64,000 nt of DNA. Origin: Clostridiaceae bacterium (GTDB taxonomy: Bacteria > Bacillota_I > Bacilli_A > Erysipelotrichales > Coprobacillaceae). Below, piece after piece: positions 25,564-34,371 of the stretch; position 1 is the first letter of the stretch; every line of letters starts with the position of its first letter. The stretch spans positions 337,032-401,031 of the forward strand of contig CABJAS010000001.1 in NCBI GenBank assembly GCA_902363625.1, given 5' to 3'. The notes under the pieces are model-generated. The model saw nothing but the letters and a program-made list of their open reading frames with translations. It did not search any database and had not been told where the DNA came from. Made by a program: the position numbers and the translations under genes.

Positions 25564-25836
25564 TGATTTTAAAGATTTAACAAATTTTATTTAAATTTTT
25601 ATCGACTATTTAGTAAATATATAAATAATATTTTATATAATTCTACAATATGATTTTATTTCTATGATTATTTGCATAAATTTAATCTCATACAACTATT
25701 TTTCAAGTTGGGACTCCTCTTTTTCATAAAAAATATTTATGATATTAAATTAAAGCTTAAACATTATACTATTAGTATTTGTTTTCTCTTTGTACAACAG
25801 AGGTGCATTATACTGGTATATTTTTTTGTTAATTGG

Positions 25837-25842
25837 TATAAT
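25837..25842 (+). promoter_or_regulatory. -10 element for the two-helix membrane protein gene
   Basis: TATAAT 22 bases ahead of the start codon. The -35 is weak (TGGTAT at 25814-25819, 17-base spacer). Confidence 0.5.
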
Positions 25843-25864
25843 AAATACATTAAGGAGGTTAGTT

Positions 25865-26215
25865 ATGATAAAAATTGAAATCGTTCAAGACTTTATTAAT
25901 CCTGATGAAGAACTTACAAAAGAGAAATGTGCCATGTATATACGACACATCAACGATACACTCAAGCAGGCCCGTGCTTCTATTTATGATTTGTTTTTAG
26001 GAGGGAAAAGTTTAAGATATGCGATCTATATTCTAGCATTCTCCATGATGCTTTACTTTATTTTTAAGCAACCCTTTATTCTATCCTTAACCTTATTTGA
26101 GATTATTGGATATCTCCTGCTTTCTGTATCGTTAAGTGAATATCTTACTAAAAAATTAAAAAGCAGTTTAAAGATTCAGCGTAAGTATTTTATTGATCAA
26201 TTTGAAAAACTTTAG
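25865..26215 (+). CDS. Small membrane protein with two hydrophobic segments, unknown
   Basis: A 116-residue protein. The cytoplasmic N-terminal part (1-45) is acidic and then basic. Two hydrophobic segments follow (about 52-66 and 70-93), and a Lys-rich tail ends in a helix. I recognise no family. ATG 25865 has AAGGAGG seven bases upstream, and the -10 element at 25837 excludes a longer reading from 25790. It is a single gene facing the ABC permease gene across a shared terminator. Confidence 0.75.
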   Translation: MIKIEIVQDFINPDEELTKEKCAMYIRHINDTLKQARASIYDLFLGGKSLRYAIYILAFSMMLYFIFKQPFILSLTLFEIIGYLLLSVSLSEYLTKKLKSSLKIQRKYFIDQFEKL

Positions 26216-26241
26216 TTTAATTGAAGTCTTTACTAAAAAGC

Positions 26242-26279
26242 AAGGATGTCCCCTAGAAATCAGGAGGACATCCTTTTTA
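26242..26279. terminator. Terminator between convergent genes
   Basis: A ten-base-pair stem (AAGGATGTCC at 26242-26251 and GGACATCCTT at 26266-26275) followed by TTTTTAT on the plus strand. Confidence 0.88.
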
Positions 26280-26281
26280 TA

Positions 26282-29200
26282 TTATTCAATACTCTTTAAA
26301 GATTCAATCATATCAATTTCATCTAAACTCTTGCGCATGATACGATTGATAATAAACGTAAACAGAACCGTTAAAACTAATGCATAGACATAACTCATTA
26401 AATCCAAGGAACGGTAAAACATCGTTGCATCTATTTCTACAGTACGGATAACGAATTGATGCAGTAAGGTTCCAAATACCAAGCCTAACACTGCCCCAAT
26501 ACCGGATAAGAGAATATTTTCTCTAAAGACATAATCATAGACTTCTTTTGGATAAAAACCAAGCACCTTTATTGTAGCAATCTCGTTCATACGTTCTTGT
26601 ATGTTGATATTGGTTAAATTATATAAAACAACAAAAGCAAGGATCGCTGCCACCACAATGATGATCACCACAACAATATCGATACTTTTAATCATCGTAT
26701 TAAAGTTTTCACTTGCAGTCGATATGAACTGCACACTCTTAACATGCTCCTGTTCCTTTAAAACAGTGGCAAGCGGATCTTCCAGCTCAGTATTATTATC
26801 TTTCATCCTAAATAAAATCTGATTATAGGTTAGTGTTTCCTTAGTTAAATCTTCATACATCGTTTTTGACATATATACATAGTGTCCATAATAGTTCTCA
26901 CATATATTGGAAACCGTTACTGAATAGGGTTGATCGTGAATAGTTAACGTAATTTCTTCTCCCGGTTTTATTTTCAATAACTCCGCGGTTTTCTTACTGA
27001 TGATAACCCCATCGTCTTCTAAAGGCAATTCATTAAGATCATCATCATAGTAATGAACCAAATCATTATAACGTTTTGATAACACTCTAAACATTCCATT
27101 TAACTCTTTAGCATGTTTTGAAGAAGTGATAGCTGTTGATTTTTCACTGATCGCCATTGCTTCTGCCACATTGTATTGAGCACTGACATTATTCACCACT
27201 TCCGTTAAATTGTCACTGTCGATTTCATCATCCAAACTGACACTGCCATCAAAGTTCCATACCTCATTAAACTGTAGTGGAATAATTTGTTTAATAGAAT
27301 TTTTAATACCAAACCCGGTCACAATCAAAGCACTGCAGCCGGCAATACCCGCAATAGACATAAAGAAACGTTTTTTATAGCGGAACATATTTCTGACCGT
27401 AACTTTCTGATTAAAGTTCAGGCGCTTCCAAATCACATTAATCTTTTCTAAGAAGATACGTTTTCCTAATTTCGGCGGTTTAGGACGAAGAAGTACTGCC
27501 GGATTACTGTTTAATTCAGCATAGATCACATAAGCCGTAACCGCTAATGTAATGATTACCGAAATAAACAGTGTTAACGGAATAATATACGGAGTTAAAT
27601 GAATATGAATCGCCGCATTTACCTGATAAAGCAGACTCGTATATAAATAATAGATAATGTTTGTAAAGAATACTGTACCAAAGGCAATCCCCAATATGCT
27701 GGCAAAGAACGTAGCTAATAATACATATTTAATATATAAAAGCATGACATCTTTCTTGGAATATCCTAACGCTCTCAGCGTTCCGTTTTGCAGACGCTGC
27801 TCCTCCACCATACGTGTCATCGTGGTCAGTGAAACTAATGCTGCAACTAAAAAGAACATTAATGGAAAAACCTTCGACAAAGCATCCATTGCCTGTGTAT
27901 CATTTTGATAACTGACAACTCCGGCATTTTCATTTTTCGTCAGCGAATACAAAACCCCGTCAGGAATATCCTTGATTTTCTGCTGTGCCTCATCAATTTG
28001 TATTTTCGCATCATCTAACTGTAATTTCGCTTCTTCTAACTGCCGAGTCGTATCGATCTCTGTATTTTCTAAAGCTGCTTCTTGTTTCTGCACTTCCAAA
28101 GAAGCCTGCTCTAATTCATTATTGGCTTTCGTTAATTCCACATTAGCATTGATCAATTGCTTAATACCATCTAATTTTGTCTGCAGGTCATCACTCATGA
28201 CATTCACTTTATCTTTTAATTCTTTTAAGCTTTCATTCGCTTCCTGATTGATTTGATCCAAAGAGCCTTCAATCTGATCTTGCGGCGGCAAACTCGGATC
28301 AATAGGTTTATCAGGCAAAGCAACCTCTACTTTTGGAATTGCATTGATCTCTTCTTGATATTGTTTGATTTTCTGATTTAAAGAATCAATTTCTTCTCCC
28401 GCTGTAGCTGTCTGTTCATTCAGCTGACTTTGGGCATCCAATAGTTGTTTTTTATTTTCAATGATCGCTATTTTACCTTCCAGCAATTGAATCTTAGCGT
28501 TATTGATTGTCTTAGTGAATTCTTCTTTATTACGATTATATTCCTCTAATCCATCTTCATATTCTTTTAACGGACCACTCAGCTCATCTTCATAACGTCC
28601 GACAATTTCTTTTTTTGTCTTTACCAAATCATTTTGCAGCATATCCGTAATATTCGCTTTAACCGTGCGGGTTATATCACCATACTGATCATCGAAATAG
28701 CCAACTGTCTGACTTACTTCATACCCCACCACAATTTCATTATAAATGTTTTCATGATTACGCAGATCTCCTAATTCACTTGGGATCGCAAGTGTTTTTA
28801 TATCATTGTTTCTTGCGATGATGAACCCTTCATTTTCAGCATTCGTATAAGAGTTTGTCCCTCTTTGAATATTTGAAATATAACGAGAATCATGAACAAT
28901 TCCCACTACTTTCAGATTCAATTCACCTGTATCATTTTGAATGGTGATTGTTTTATCTAATAAATCCAAATCTTCGAGACGAGCATCAATAAGACATTCA
29001 CCATCATTTTCAATGTTGCGTCCCTCGATAATATCCGGCGAATAAAACTTCTGAGTCTGTCCATGAGCAATCACATTCACTTCTTTTTTTATATCATTCT
29101 GTTTTAAAACAACATCTGTACGATAGGCTCCCTCTATCTTATTGACTCCTTCAACAGCGGCAATTTTATCAATATCTGCCTGAGTAAAGCCAAAAGAAGA

Positions 29201-29392
29201 AATAAGGTTCAGATCACCATATTCATGCTGTTTTAAATATGCATCCATCGATTTTTGCATGGTAATCGGCGTGTTTCTTAGTCCCGCAAAAAACGCAGCC
29301 CCTAAAAAAACAATGACAAAGATAGAAAGAAAACGAGATTTTGTTTTTCTAAGACCTCTTCTAAAAACCAGTTGATAAGCTTTTTTCTTCAT
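26282..29392 (-). CDS. ABC transporter permease, FtsX-type, with long extracytoplasmic coiled coil
   Basis: A 1036-residue membrane subunit. One helix near the N terminus (about 18-38) is followed by a large outside domain that includes a coiled coil of roughly 230 residues rich in Glu, Lys and Gln (about 255-490). Then come three helices with the FtsX core (about 505-640), a second outside domain after a helix near 690, and three C-terminal helices (about 900-1025). This is the two-fold FtsX layout of large Gram-positive MacB/SalY-like permeases. ATG 29392 lies one base behind the ATPase gene stop; the in-frame TTG at 29404 is less likely. The substrate is unknown. Confidence 0.92.
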   Translation of the reverse strand: MKKKAYQLVFRRGLRKTKSRFLSIFVIVFLGAAFFAGLRNTPITMQKSMDAYLKQHEYGDLNLISSFGFTQADIDKIAAVEGVNKIEGAYRTDVVLKQNDIKKEVNVIAHGQTQKFYSPDIIEGRNIENDGECLIDARLEDLDLLDKTITIQNDTGELNLKVVGIVHDSRYISNIQRGTNSYTNAENEGFIIARNNDIKTLAIPSELGDLRNHENIYNEIVVGYEVSQTVGYFDDQYGDITRTVKANITDMLQNDLVKTKKEIVGRYEDELSGPLKEYEDGLEEYNRNKEEFTKTINNAKIQLLEGKIAIIENKKQLLDAQSQLNEQTATAGEEIDSLNQKIKQYQEEINAIPKVEVALPDKPIDPSLPPQDQIEGSLDQINQEANESLKELKDKVNVMSDDLQTKLDGIKQLINANVELTKANNELEQASLEVQKQEAALENTEIDTTRQLEEAKLQLDDAKIQIDEAQQKIKDIPDGVLYSLTKNENAGVVSYQNDTQAMDALSKVFPLMFFLVAALVSLTTMTRMVEEQRLQNGTLRALGYSKKDVMLLYIKYVLLATFFASILGIAFGTVFFTNIIYYLYTSLLYQVNAAIHIHLTPYIIPLTLFISVIITLAVTAYVIYAELNSNPAVLLRPKPPKLGKRIFLEKINVIWKRLNFNQKVTVRNMFRYKKRFFMSIAGIAGCSALIVTGFGIKNSIKQIIPLQFNEVWNFDGSVSLDDEIDSDNLTEVVNNVSAQYNVAEAMAISEKSTAITSSKHAKELNGMFRVLSKRYNDLVHYYDDDLNELPLEDDGVIISKKTAELLKIKPGEEITLTIHDQPYSVTVSNICENYYGHYVYMSKTMYEDLTKETLTYNQILFRMKDNNTELEDPLATVLKEQEHVKSVQFISTASENFNTMIKSIDIVVVIIIVVAAILAFVVLYNLTNINIQERMNEIATIKVLGFYPKEVYDYVFRENILLSGIGAVLGLVFGTLLHQFVIRTVEIDATMFYRSLDLMSYVYALVLTVLFTFIINRIMRKSLDEIDMIESLKSIE

Positions 29393-29393
29393 C

Positions 29394-30098
29394 TTACCAC
29401 TCAATCAAATCAATCGAAGTAGGATTTGGATTCAATTCCATATCTTCTACTTTTCCATTTTTTAGATGAATGACACGATCCGCCATCGGTGCAATGGCTA
29501 AGTTATGTGTGATCACGACAACTGTCATTTTATAACGATCCGCCATCTCTCTTAATAATTTTAAAATAGTTTTACCGGTTTTATAGTCTAAAGCGCCTGT
29601 TGGTTCATCACAAAGAAGTAGTTTTGGGTTTTTGGCAATCGCTCTGGCAATGGCGACACGCTGCTGTTCGCCGCCAGAAAGTTGTGCCGGGAAGTTCACT
29701 TTACGATCACCCAACCCCACACGATCCATCACCTCATTGGAATCCAACGGATTTTTACAAATCTGAGAAGCTAATTCTACGTTTTCCAAAGCCGTTAAAT
29801 TTTGGATCAGATTATAGAATTGGAACACAAAGCCAATATCATCACGACGATATTTAGTCAGCTGCTGCTGATCAAAACCGGCGATATTCGTATCATCTAC
29901 ATAAATCGTTCCGCTGGTTGGCGAATCCATTCCACCTAAAAGATTTAGGATCGTTGTTTTCCCTGCTCCGGAAGCACCAACGATTACCACAAACTCTCCT
30001 TGATTAATTTCAAAGTTCACACCATCACTGGCATTAATTGTCACTTCACCCATGACATAAGACTTTTTAACGTCTTTAAATTCAATAAATGAGCGCAT
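29394..30098 (-). CDS. ABC transporter ATP-binding protein (LolD/MacB type)
   Basis: The motor subunit for the FtsX permease encoded next to it. The 234-residue protein has Walker [10 protein letters not shown] (about 41-49), the Q-loop in FVFQFYNLI, the ABC signature LSGGEQQR (about 138-145), Walker [13 protein letters not shown] (about 158-169) and the switch His in VITHN. The start is ATG 30098, seven bases after GAGG. The ATG two codons earlier overlaps that site. Forms a two-gene operon. Confidence 0.95.
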   Translation of the reverse strand: MRSFIEFKDVKKSYVMGEVTINASDGVNFEINQGEFVVIVGASGAGKTTILNLLGGMDSPTSGTIYVDDTNIAGFDQQQLTKYRRDDIGFVFQFYNLIQNLTALENVELASQICKNPLDSNEVMDRVGLGDRKVNFPAQLSGGEQQRVAIARAIAKNPKLLLCDEPTGALDYKTGKTILKLLREMADRYKMTVVVITHNLAIAPMADRVIHLKNGKVEDMELNPNPTSIDLIEW

Positions 30099-30132
30099 AT
30101 TCATCCTCGCTTTCTTTCTTCTATCATGTTAA

Positions 30133-30138
30133 TATAAT
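30133..30138 (+). promoter_or_regulatory. -10 element for the phosphoesterase gene
   Basis: TATAAT 36 bases upstream of the start codon, with no convincing -35. Confidence 0.4.
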
Positions 30139-30174
30139 AGCATAAAACCCAATTAGATTAAAGGAAGGATACCT

Positions 30175-30705
30175 ATGAAAATAATTATTATGAGTGATTC
30201 TCATCTGAAAAATGATACGGTGATGTCCATTATCGCGCATCATCCTGATGCTGATTATTACATTCACTGTGGTGATGTCGGAAAACCGATTGACCAAAAA
30301 AGCATTCCTCATTTCTATATTGTTAAAGGAAACAATGACTACAGTGATTTTCCTAAAGAACTGCTGCTGACCATCGATCACAAGCAATTTTTCATCACTC
30401 ATGGTGATGCCTATCAAGTCGATCTTGGTTTAGACGAACTCTTCCATGCCGCACAAAAAAAGCAAGCGGATTATGTTTTATTCGGGCATACGCATCATCC
30501 CTGCAAACAAGTGATCGATTCTATCACCTTCATCAATCCCGGCAGTGTAACCTTTCCTCGTGGCGGACAAATCTTTGTTCCTTGCTACTGTATTTTAGAA
30601 AATGACGAAGCTCATTTTTACCATGCCAAAACATTTGAGACTATCGATCATTTATTTGAACCTAAAAAAAGAACCTCTCTATTCAAAAGGCTCTTTGGCA
30701 AATAA
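30175..30705 (+). CDS. YfcE/MJ0936 family metallophosphoesterase
   Basis: A 176-residue phosphoesterase with the full set of metal ligands: MSDSHL (Asp and His, about 6-11), HCGDVG (about 36-41), KGNNDY (about 54-59), THGD (about 80-83) and GHTHHP (about 103-108). Members hydrolyse phosphodiesters such as cyclic nucleotides or artificial substrates; the physiological one is not known. AAAGGAAGG precedes the ATG. The stop codon abuts the stop codon of the convergent ktrA gene with no spacer. Confidence 0.92.
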   Translation: MKIIIMSDSHLKNDTVMSIIAHHPDADYYIHCGDVGKPIDQKSIPHFYIVKGNNDYSDFPKELLLTIDHKQFFITHGDAYQVDLGLDELFHAAQKKQADYVLFGHTHHPCKQVIDSITFINPGSVTFPRGGQIFVPCYCILENDEAHFYHAKTFETIDHLFEPKKRTSLFKRLFGK

Positions 30706-31380
30706 TTATTTTTCAATTAAATAGTCATATTTTTCAACCGCTTCGGTTTCTCCCAAGACTAGGAAATGATCTCCATCTTCAATTACATAATTTGGATCTA
30801 CAGATAATACCAGCTTTTCCTGATTCGCATATCGGATCGCCAGAATATTCATTTTATAAGCAGAACGAACATTTAATGTCTTTAAGGTTTTGCCAATCCA
30901 GCTCGCCGGAGCTTTCATTTCAATGATACTGTAATCATTATCGACTTCAATAATGTCGATAATGTTTTTTCTTACCAAGCTTTTTGCGACACGTTCACCC
31001 ATTTCTTTTTCAGAGCGCACTACACGATCCGCTCCGATCTTCAATAAGATCTGCATGAACTGTTTGTTTTTTGCTTTGGCTAAAACATAAGGAACACCCA
31101 ATTCCTTCACATTCATTACTGAAAGCATGCTTTCTTCTAAATGATTCCCGATCGCTACAATAACGGTATCGAACTCACCAATTCCTAAACTGCGCAATTC
31201 ATTAATATCAGTCGCATCTGCCTGAACTGCTTTTGTGACAGTGTCGGCAATACGTTCCACACAAGTGATATCACGATCGACTGCTAATACTTCATACCCC
31301 ATTTTAGCTAAGCTTGAGGCAATCGTTGAACCAAAAACTCCTAGACCGATAACTGCAAATTGTTTTCTTTTGTTTGACAT
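30706..31380 (-). CDS. ktrA: Potassium uptake protein, peripheral RCK subunit (KtrA/TrkA)
   Basis: Cytoplasmic gating subunit of a Ktr-type K+ transporter. The 224-residue protein has a Rossmann RCK_N domain with the nucleotide-binding GLGVFGSTIA (about 12-21) and an acidic residue at the end of strand 2 (LAVDRD), and an RCK_C domain (about 140-222). ATP or ADP, and c-di-AMP in related proteins, control it. It lies 9 bases behind ktrB. GGGAAGAG upstream supports the start. Confidence 0.95.
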   Translation of the reverse strand: MSNKRKQFAVIGLGVFGSTIASSLAKMGYEVLAVDRDITCVERIADTVTKAVQADATDINELRSLGIGEFDTVIVAIGNHLEESMLSVMNVKELGVPYVLAKAKNKQFMQILLKIGADRVVRSEKEMGERVAKSLVRKNIIDIIEVDNDYSIIEMKAPASWIGKTLKTLNVRSAYKMNILAIRYANQEKLVLSVDPNYVIEDGDHFLVLGETEAVEKYDYLIEK

Positions 31381-31389
31381 AACTCTTCC

Positions 31390-32778
31390 CTACCCTATAA
31401 TAATTTCGCCTTTTGGGAATACCATGTTCCCAGTATTTTTTTGTGACTTTCTCATGAATGACAGCATCATGGTAATTGGTCCGATACGTCCAATATACAT
31501 TAAAATAATAATGACAATTTTCCCGACATCACTTAATGACGGTGTCAGTCCGGCAGTTAACCCCACTGTCGCAAAACCTGAGAAAGCTTCAAAACATAGA
31601 TCGATAAAGCTTTGTTCTTCTGTAATCGTTAAACAGAATAAACCGACAACGACTAACGCTAATGAAAAGATGAAAATACATAAAGAACGCTTTAAGAAAT
31701 CGATTTCGATACGTCGTTTAAAGACATTGACATTATCGTCCCCTTTAAACAATGATTTTAAGGTAATCATGATGACTGCAAAGGTTACCGTTTTTACCCC
31801 ACCGGCAGTTCCGGCAGGTGATCCACCGATAAACATATAGATACACATAATAAATTTAGTAGCGACTGTCAGCTGCGCACAATCAATTGTAGCAAACCCG
31901 GCAGTTCTCAGCGTAGTGGATTGGAAGAAAGCTCCCATCAGCTTATAGCCGCCATCCATGCCGCCAATCGTATTTGGATTCTTATATTCTAATAAATAGA
32001 CAAGGATTGTTCCGCTGATTAATAAAAAGACAGTCGTTGTCAATACCAATTTAGAATGCAGCTCTAACGATTTAAAGATGCGCACTGCCGATTTACGAAA
32101 TGAAAAGCCTTCTTTTATTTTATTGGCAATATCAAACCAGACACAGAATCCTAAACCACCCATAATAATTAAAATACAGATCGTGAAATTAATAATAAGA
32201 TTATTCTGATAAGGCACTAAACTGCTTGCTCCAATAATATCAAATCCGGCATTACAGAACGCGGAGATGGAATGAAACACTCCCATATAGAGTCCTTTAA
32301 ACAATCCATAATCAGGAATAAACTGACTGCATAAAAGCAATGCTCCGATTCCTTCAAAAAGGAAAGTGTAAATCACGATATTCCTTAAAAAATGAGACAG
32401 GTTGTTTAACGAATTCACATTCAATGCTTCTTGAACCACTAATTTTGATGTAAACGATAACCGTTTTCTTGCTTTGACATAAATCAATGTCATAAACGTC
32501 AAAAAGCCTAAACCACCGATCTGAATCAGACATAGTATGACAATTTGTCCAAACAGAGAATATTGATCCACTGTCGGATAAGGAACCAGTCCTGTCACAC
32601 AGGTTGCAGATGTTGCAACAAACAGATGATCCAAATATCTTGCCGGTGTTCCATTGTTGGCAATAGGCAAAGTCAGCAAAAGTGAACCGATAAAGATCAC
32701 AGCCAAAAAGCTTAAAGCAATTTGGCGCGTAGGCTTAATCATTCTTTTCTTTTTGCCTCGGACGATAACCTCTTTCAT
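31390..32778 (-). CDS. ktrB: Potassium uptake protein, membrane subunit (KtrB/TrkH)
   Basis: The K+-translocating channel-like subunit. In 462 residues it shows the four pore loops with conserved glycines of this superfamily: SATCVTGLVP, FCNAGFDIIG, RTAGFATID and GFATVGLTAGLTP. It has about eight to ten membrane helices. ATG 32778 has GGGAGG seven bases upstream. The reading from 32823 would run into the flavoprotein gene's end. It overlaps nothing and is 10 bases behind the flavoprotein gene, so both may be co-transcribed. Confidence 0.95.
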   Translation of the reverse strand: MKEVIVRGKKKRMIKPTRQIALSFLAVIFIGSLLLTLPIANNGTPARYLDHLFVATSATCVTGLVPYPTVDQYSLFGQIVILCLIQIGGLGFLTFMTLIYVKARKRLSFTSKLVVQEALNVNSLNNLSHFLRNIVIYTFLFEGIGALLLCSQFIPDYGLFKGLYMGVFHSISAFCNAGFDIIGASSLVPYQNNLIINFTICILIIMGGLGFCVWFDIANKIKEGFSFRKSAVRIFKSLELHSKLVLTTTVFLLISGTILVYLLEYKNPNTIGGMDGGYKLMGAFFQSTTLRTAGFATIDCAQLTVATKFIMCIYMFIGGSPAGTAGGVKTVTFAVIMITLKSLFKGDDNVNVFKRRIEIDFLKRSLCIFIFSLALVVVGLFCLTITEEQSFIDLCFEAFSGFATVGLTAGLTPSLSDVGKIVIIILMYIGRIGPITMMLSFMRKSQKNTGNMVFPKGEIIIG

Positions 32779-32788
32779 AAAAGCCTCC

Positions 32789-34369
32789 CTATAGATTTTT
32801 ATCTGCGATGATAATTTGGGCACATTTAATGCCGTCGATTGCAGATGTCATAATTCCCCCGGCAGCACCTGCTCCTTCACCAATAGGATAGATATTGCCT
32901 ATGTTACACTGATAGTTTTCATCACGAACGATTTTAACGGGCGAAGAGCTTCGACTCTCCACAGCAGTTAAAATAGCGTCTTCATTGGAAAATCCTTTGA
33001 TCTTTTTATCAAAAGCACGCAGTCCATCGCGCATTGCTTCACATATATAGGTTGGAAACAATTCCCATAGATTAGCAAACCTAATACCCGGCTGATAGCT
33101 TGGTATCACTTTACCATAATGATCTGATGGCTTTTTTTCCATAAAATCTTTGACTAACTGAGCTGGGGCATGATAATTTTTACCGCCTAGTTCAAACGCT
33201 TTTCGTTCTAATTCGATTTGGAAGTTCATTCCGGCAAACACATCTTCACCCTCGAAATCTTCCGGTAGAATAGAAACCAGAACCGCACTGTTCGCGTTTT
33301 CCCCGTCACGAGCAAACTCACTCATCCCGTTTGTCACAACACCGCCTTCTTCAGAACTGCTGGCGACAACATAGCCACCGGGACACATGCAGAAAGTGTA
33401 AACACCTCTGCCGGATTTATCATGATAAGCTAACTTATAATCCGCAGCCTTTAGCGGCAAATCATCACGTTTATATTGATTATGATTGATCAAGGCTTGT
33501 TTGTGTTCTATTCTTGCTCCAACTGCAAACGGCTTTCTTCTCATTTCAATCCCACGTTTATACAATAAACGATAGGTGTCACGAGCTGAATGTCCTAAAG
33601 CTAATACTAAGTGATCACAGTATAGTGTTTGTCGCTGACCGTCTTTTAAAACAGTAACGCTTTTAACTTGTCCGTTTTTTTCTTTAAAATCAATAAAGGT
33701 TGTTTCAAAAAGCACCTGTCCGCCAAGAGAAAGAATAGTTTCTCGCATGTTTAATACAACCTGTTCTAAATAATCGGTTCCAATATGCGCTTTTGCTTCA
33801 TATAGAATTTCTTTCGGTGCTCCCGCTTTAACAAATTCTTTTAAAATATAATCTTTTCTTTTATCTTTAATATTGGATGTCAGCTTTCCATCAGAAAATG
33901 TTCCTGCTCCGCCTTCACCAAACTGTACATTGCTGCTAGGATCTAATTTCCCTGTCTGCCAAAATGCTTGAATATCTTGTTTTCTTTTTTCCACACATTT
34001 TCCGCGTTCAATTAAAATCGGCTTCATTCCTGCATAGGCTAAAGATAAAGCACAAAACAGTCCCGCCGGACCGCTTCCAACTACAACCACTTTTTCATCT
34101 GATTGCACTTTCGGAATTGTAAAGTCATCTTCATGATAGACACTTAATGCCAGCTTAGAGCTGTTTATTAAAGCTTGTTCATCTCCGCTGTAGCTAAAAG
34201 CAAAACTACAGATATAATGAATATCTCTTCGACGAGCATCAATGGAACGCTTCAACAACATGACATTGCTCACGCACTTTGTCCTTACATTCAATAATTG
34301 TGAAATCAGCTTAGGGTAAGTACTTTCCGGTGTGTTTAATTTTACTTTAACGTTCGCTATTTTCAGCAC
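32789..34369 (-). CDS. FAD-dependent oxidoreductase, COG2509 type
   Basis: A 526-residue flavoprotein. An N-terminal segment of about 90 residues precedes the FAD-binding Rossmann motif VVGSGPAGLFCALSLA (about 96-111). GEGGAGTFSDGKL near 170 and the C-terminal GEGAGAAGGIMTSAIDG near 500 complete the FAD site. This group (uncharacterised FAD-dependent dehydrogenases) is widespread and has no firmly known substrate. The start is a GTG at 34369, seven bases after GGAGG, two bases behind the next flavoprotein gene. Translation of the two is coupled. Confidence 0.88.
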   Translation of the reverse strand: MLKIANVKVKLNTPESTYPKLISQLLNVRTKCVSNVMLLKRSIDARRRDIHYICSFAFSYSGDEQALINSSKLALSVYHEDDFTIPKVQSDEKVVVVGSGPAGLFCALSLAYAGMKPILIERGKCVEKRKQDIQAFWQTGKLDPSSNVQFGEGGAGTFSDGKLTSNIKDKRKDYILKEFVKAGAPKEILYEAKAHIGTDYLEQVVLNMRETILSLGGQVLFETTFIDFKEKNGQVKSVTVLKDGQRQTLYCDHLVLALGHSARDTYRLLYKRGIEMRRKPFAVGARIEHKQALINHNQYKRDDLPLKAADYKLAYHDKSGRGVYTFCMCPGGYVVASSSEEGGVVTNGMSEFARDGENANSAVLVSILPEDFEGEDVFAGMNFQIELERKAFELGGKNYHAPAQLVKDFMEKKPSDHYGKVIPSYQPGIRFANLWELFPTYICEAMRDGLRAFDKKIKGFSNEDAILTAVESRSSSPVKIVRDENYQCNIGNIYPIGEGAGAAGGIMTSAIDGIKCAQIIIADKNL

Positions 34370-34371
34370 GT

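Larger units (their letters stand above)
25502..25864. other. Intergenic region, AT-rich, divergent promoters
   Basis: About 360 bases between the NlpC/P60 gene and the next plus-strand gene. It holds the promoter of each and a perfect CTTAATTAAG palindrome at 25545-25554. The rest (about 25565-25785) is an extremely AT-rich stretch in which I see no gene or structured RNA. Confidence 0.6.

Noticed and set aside
25790..25864. Longer N terminus for the two-helix membrane protein
   Set aside because: The -10 element at 25837-25842 and the AAGGAGG site at 25852-25858 lie inside this stretch, so ATG 25865 is the start.
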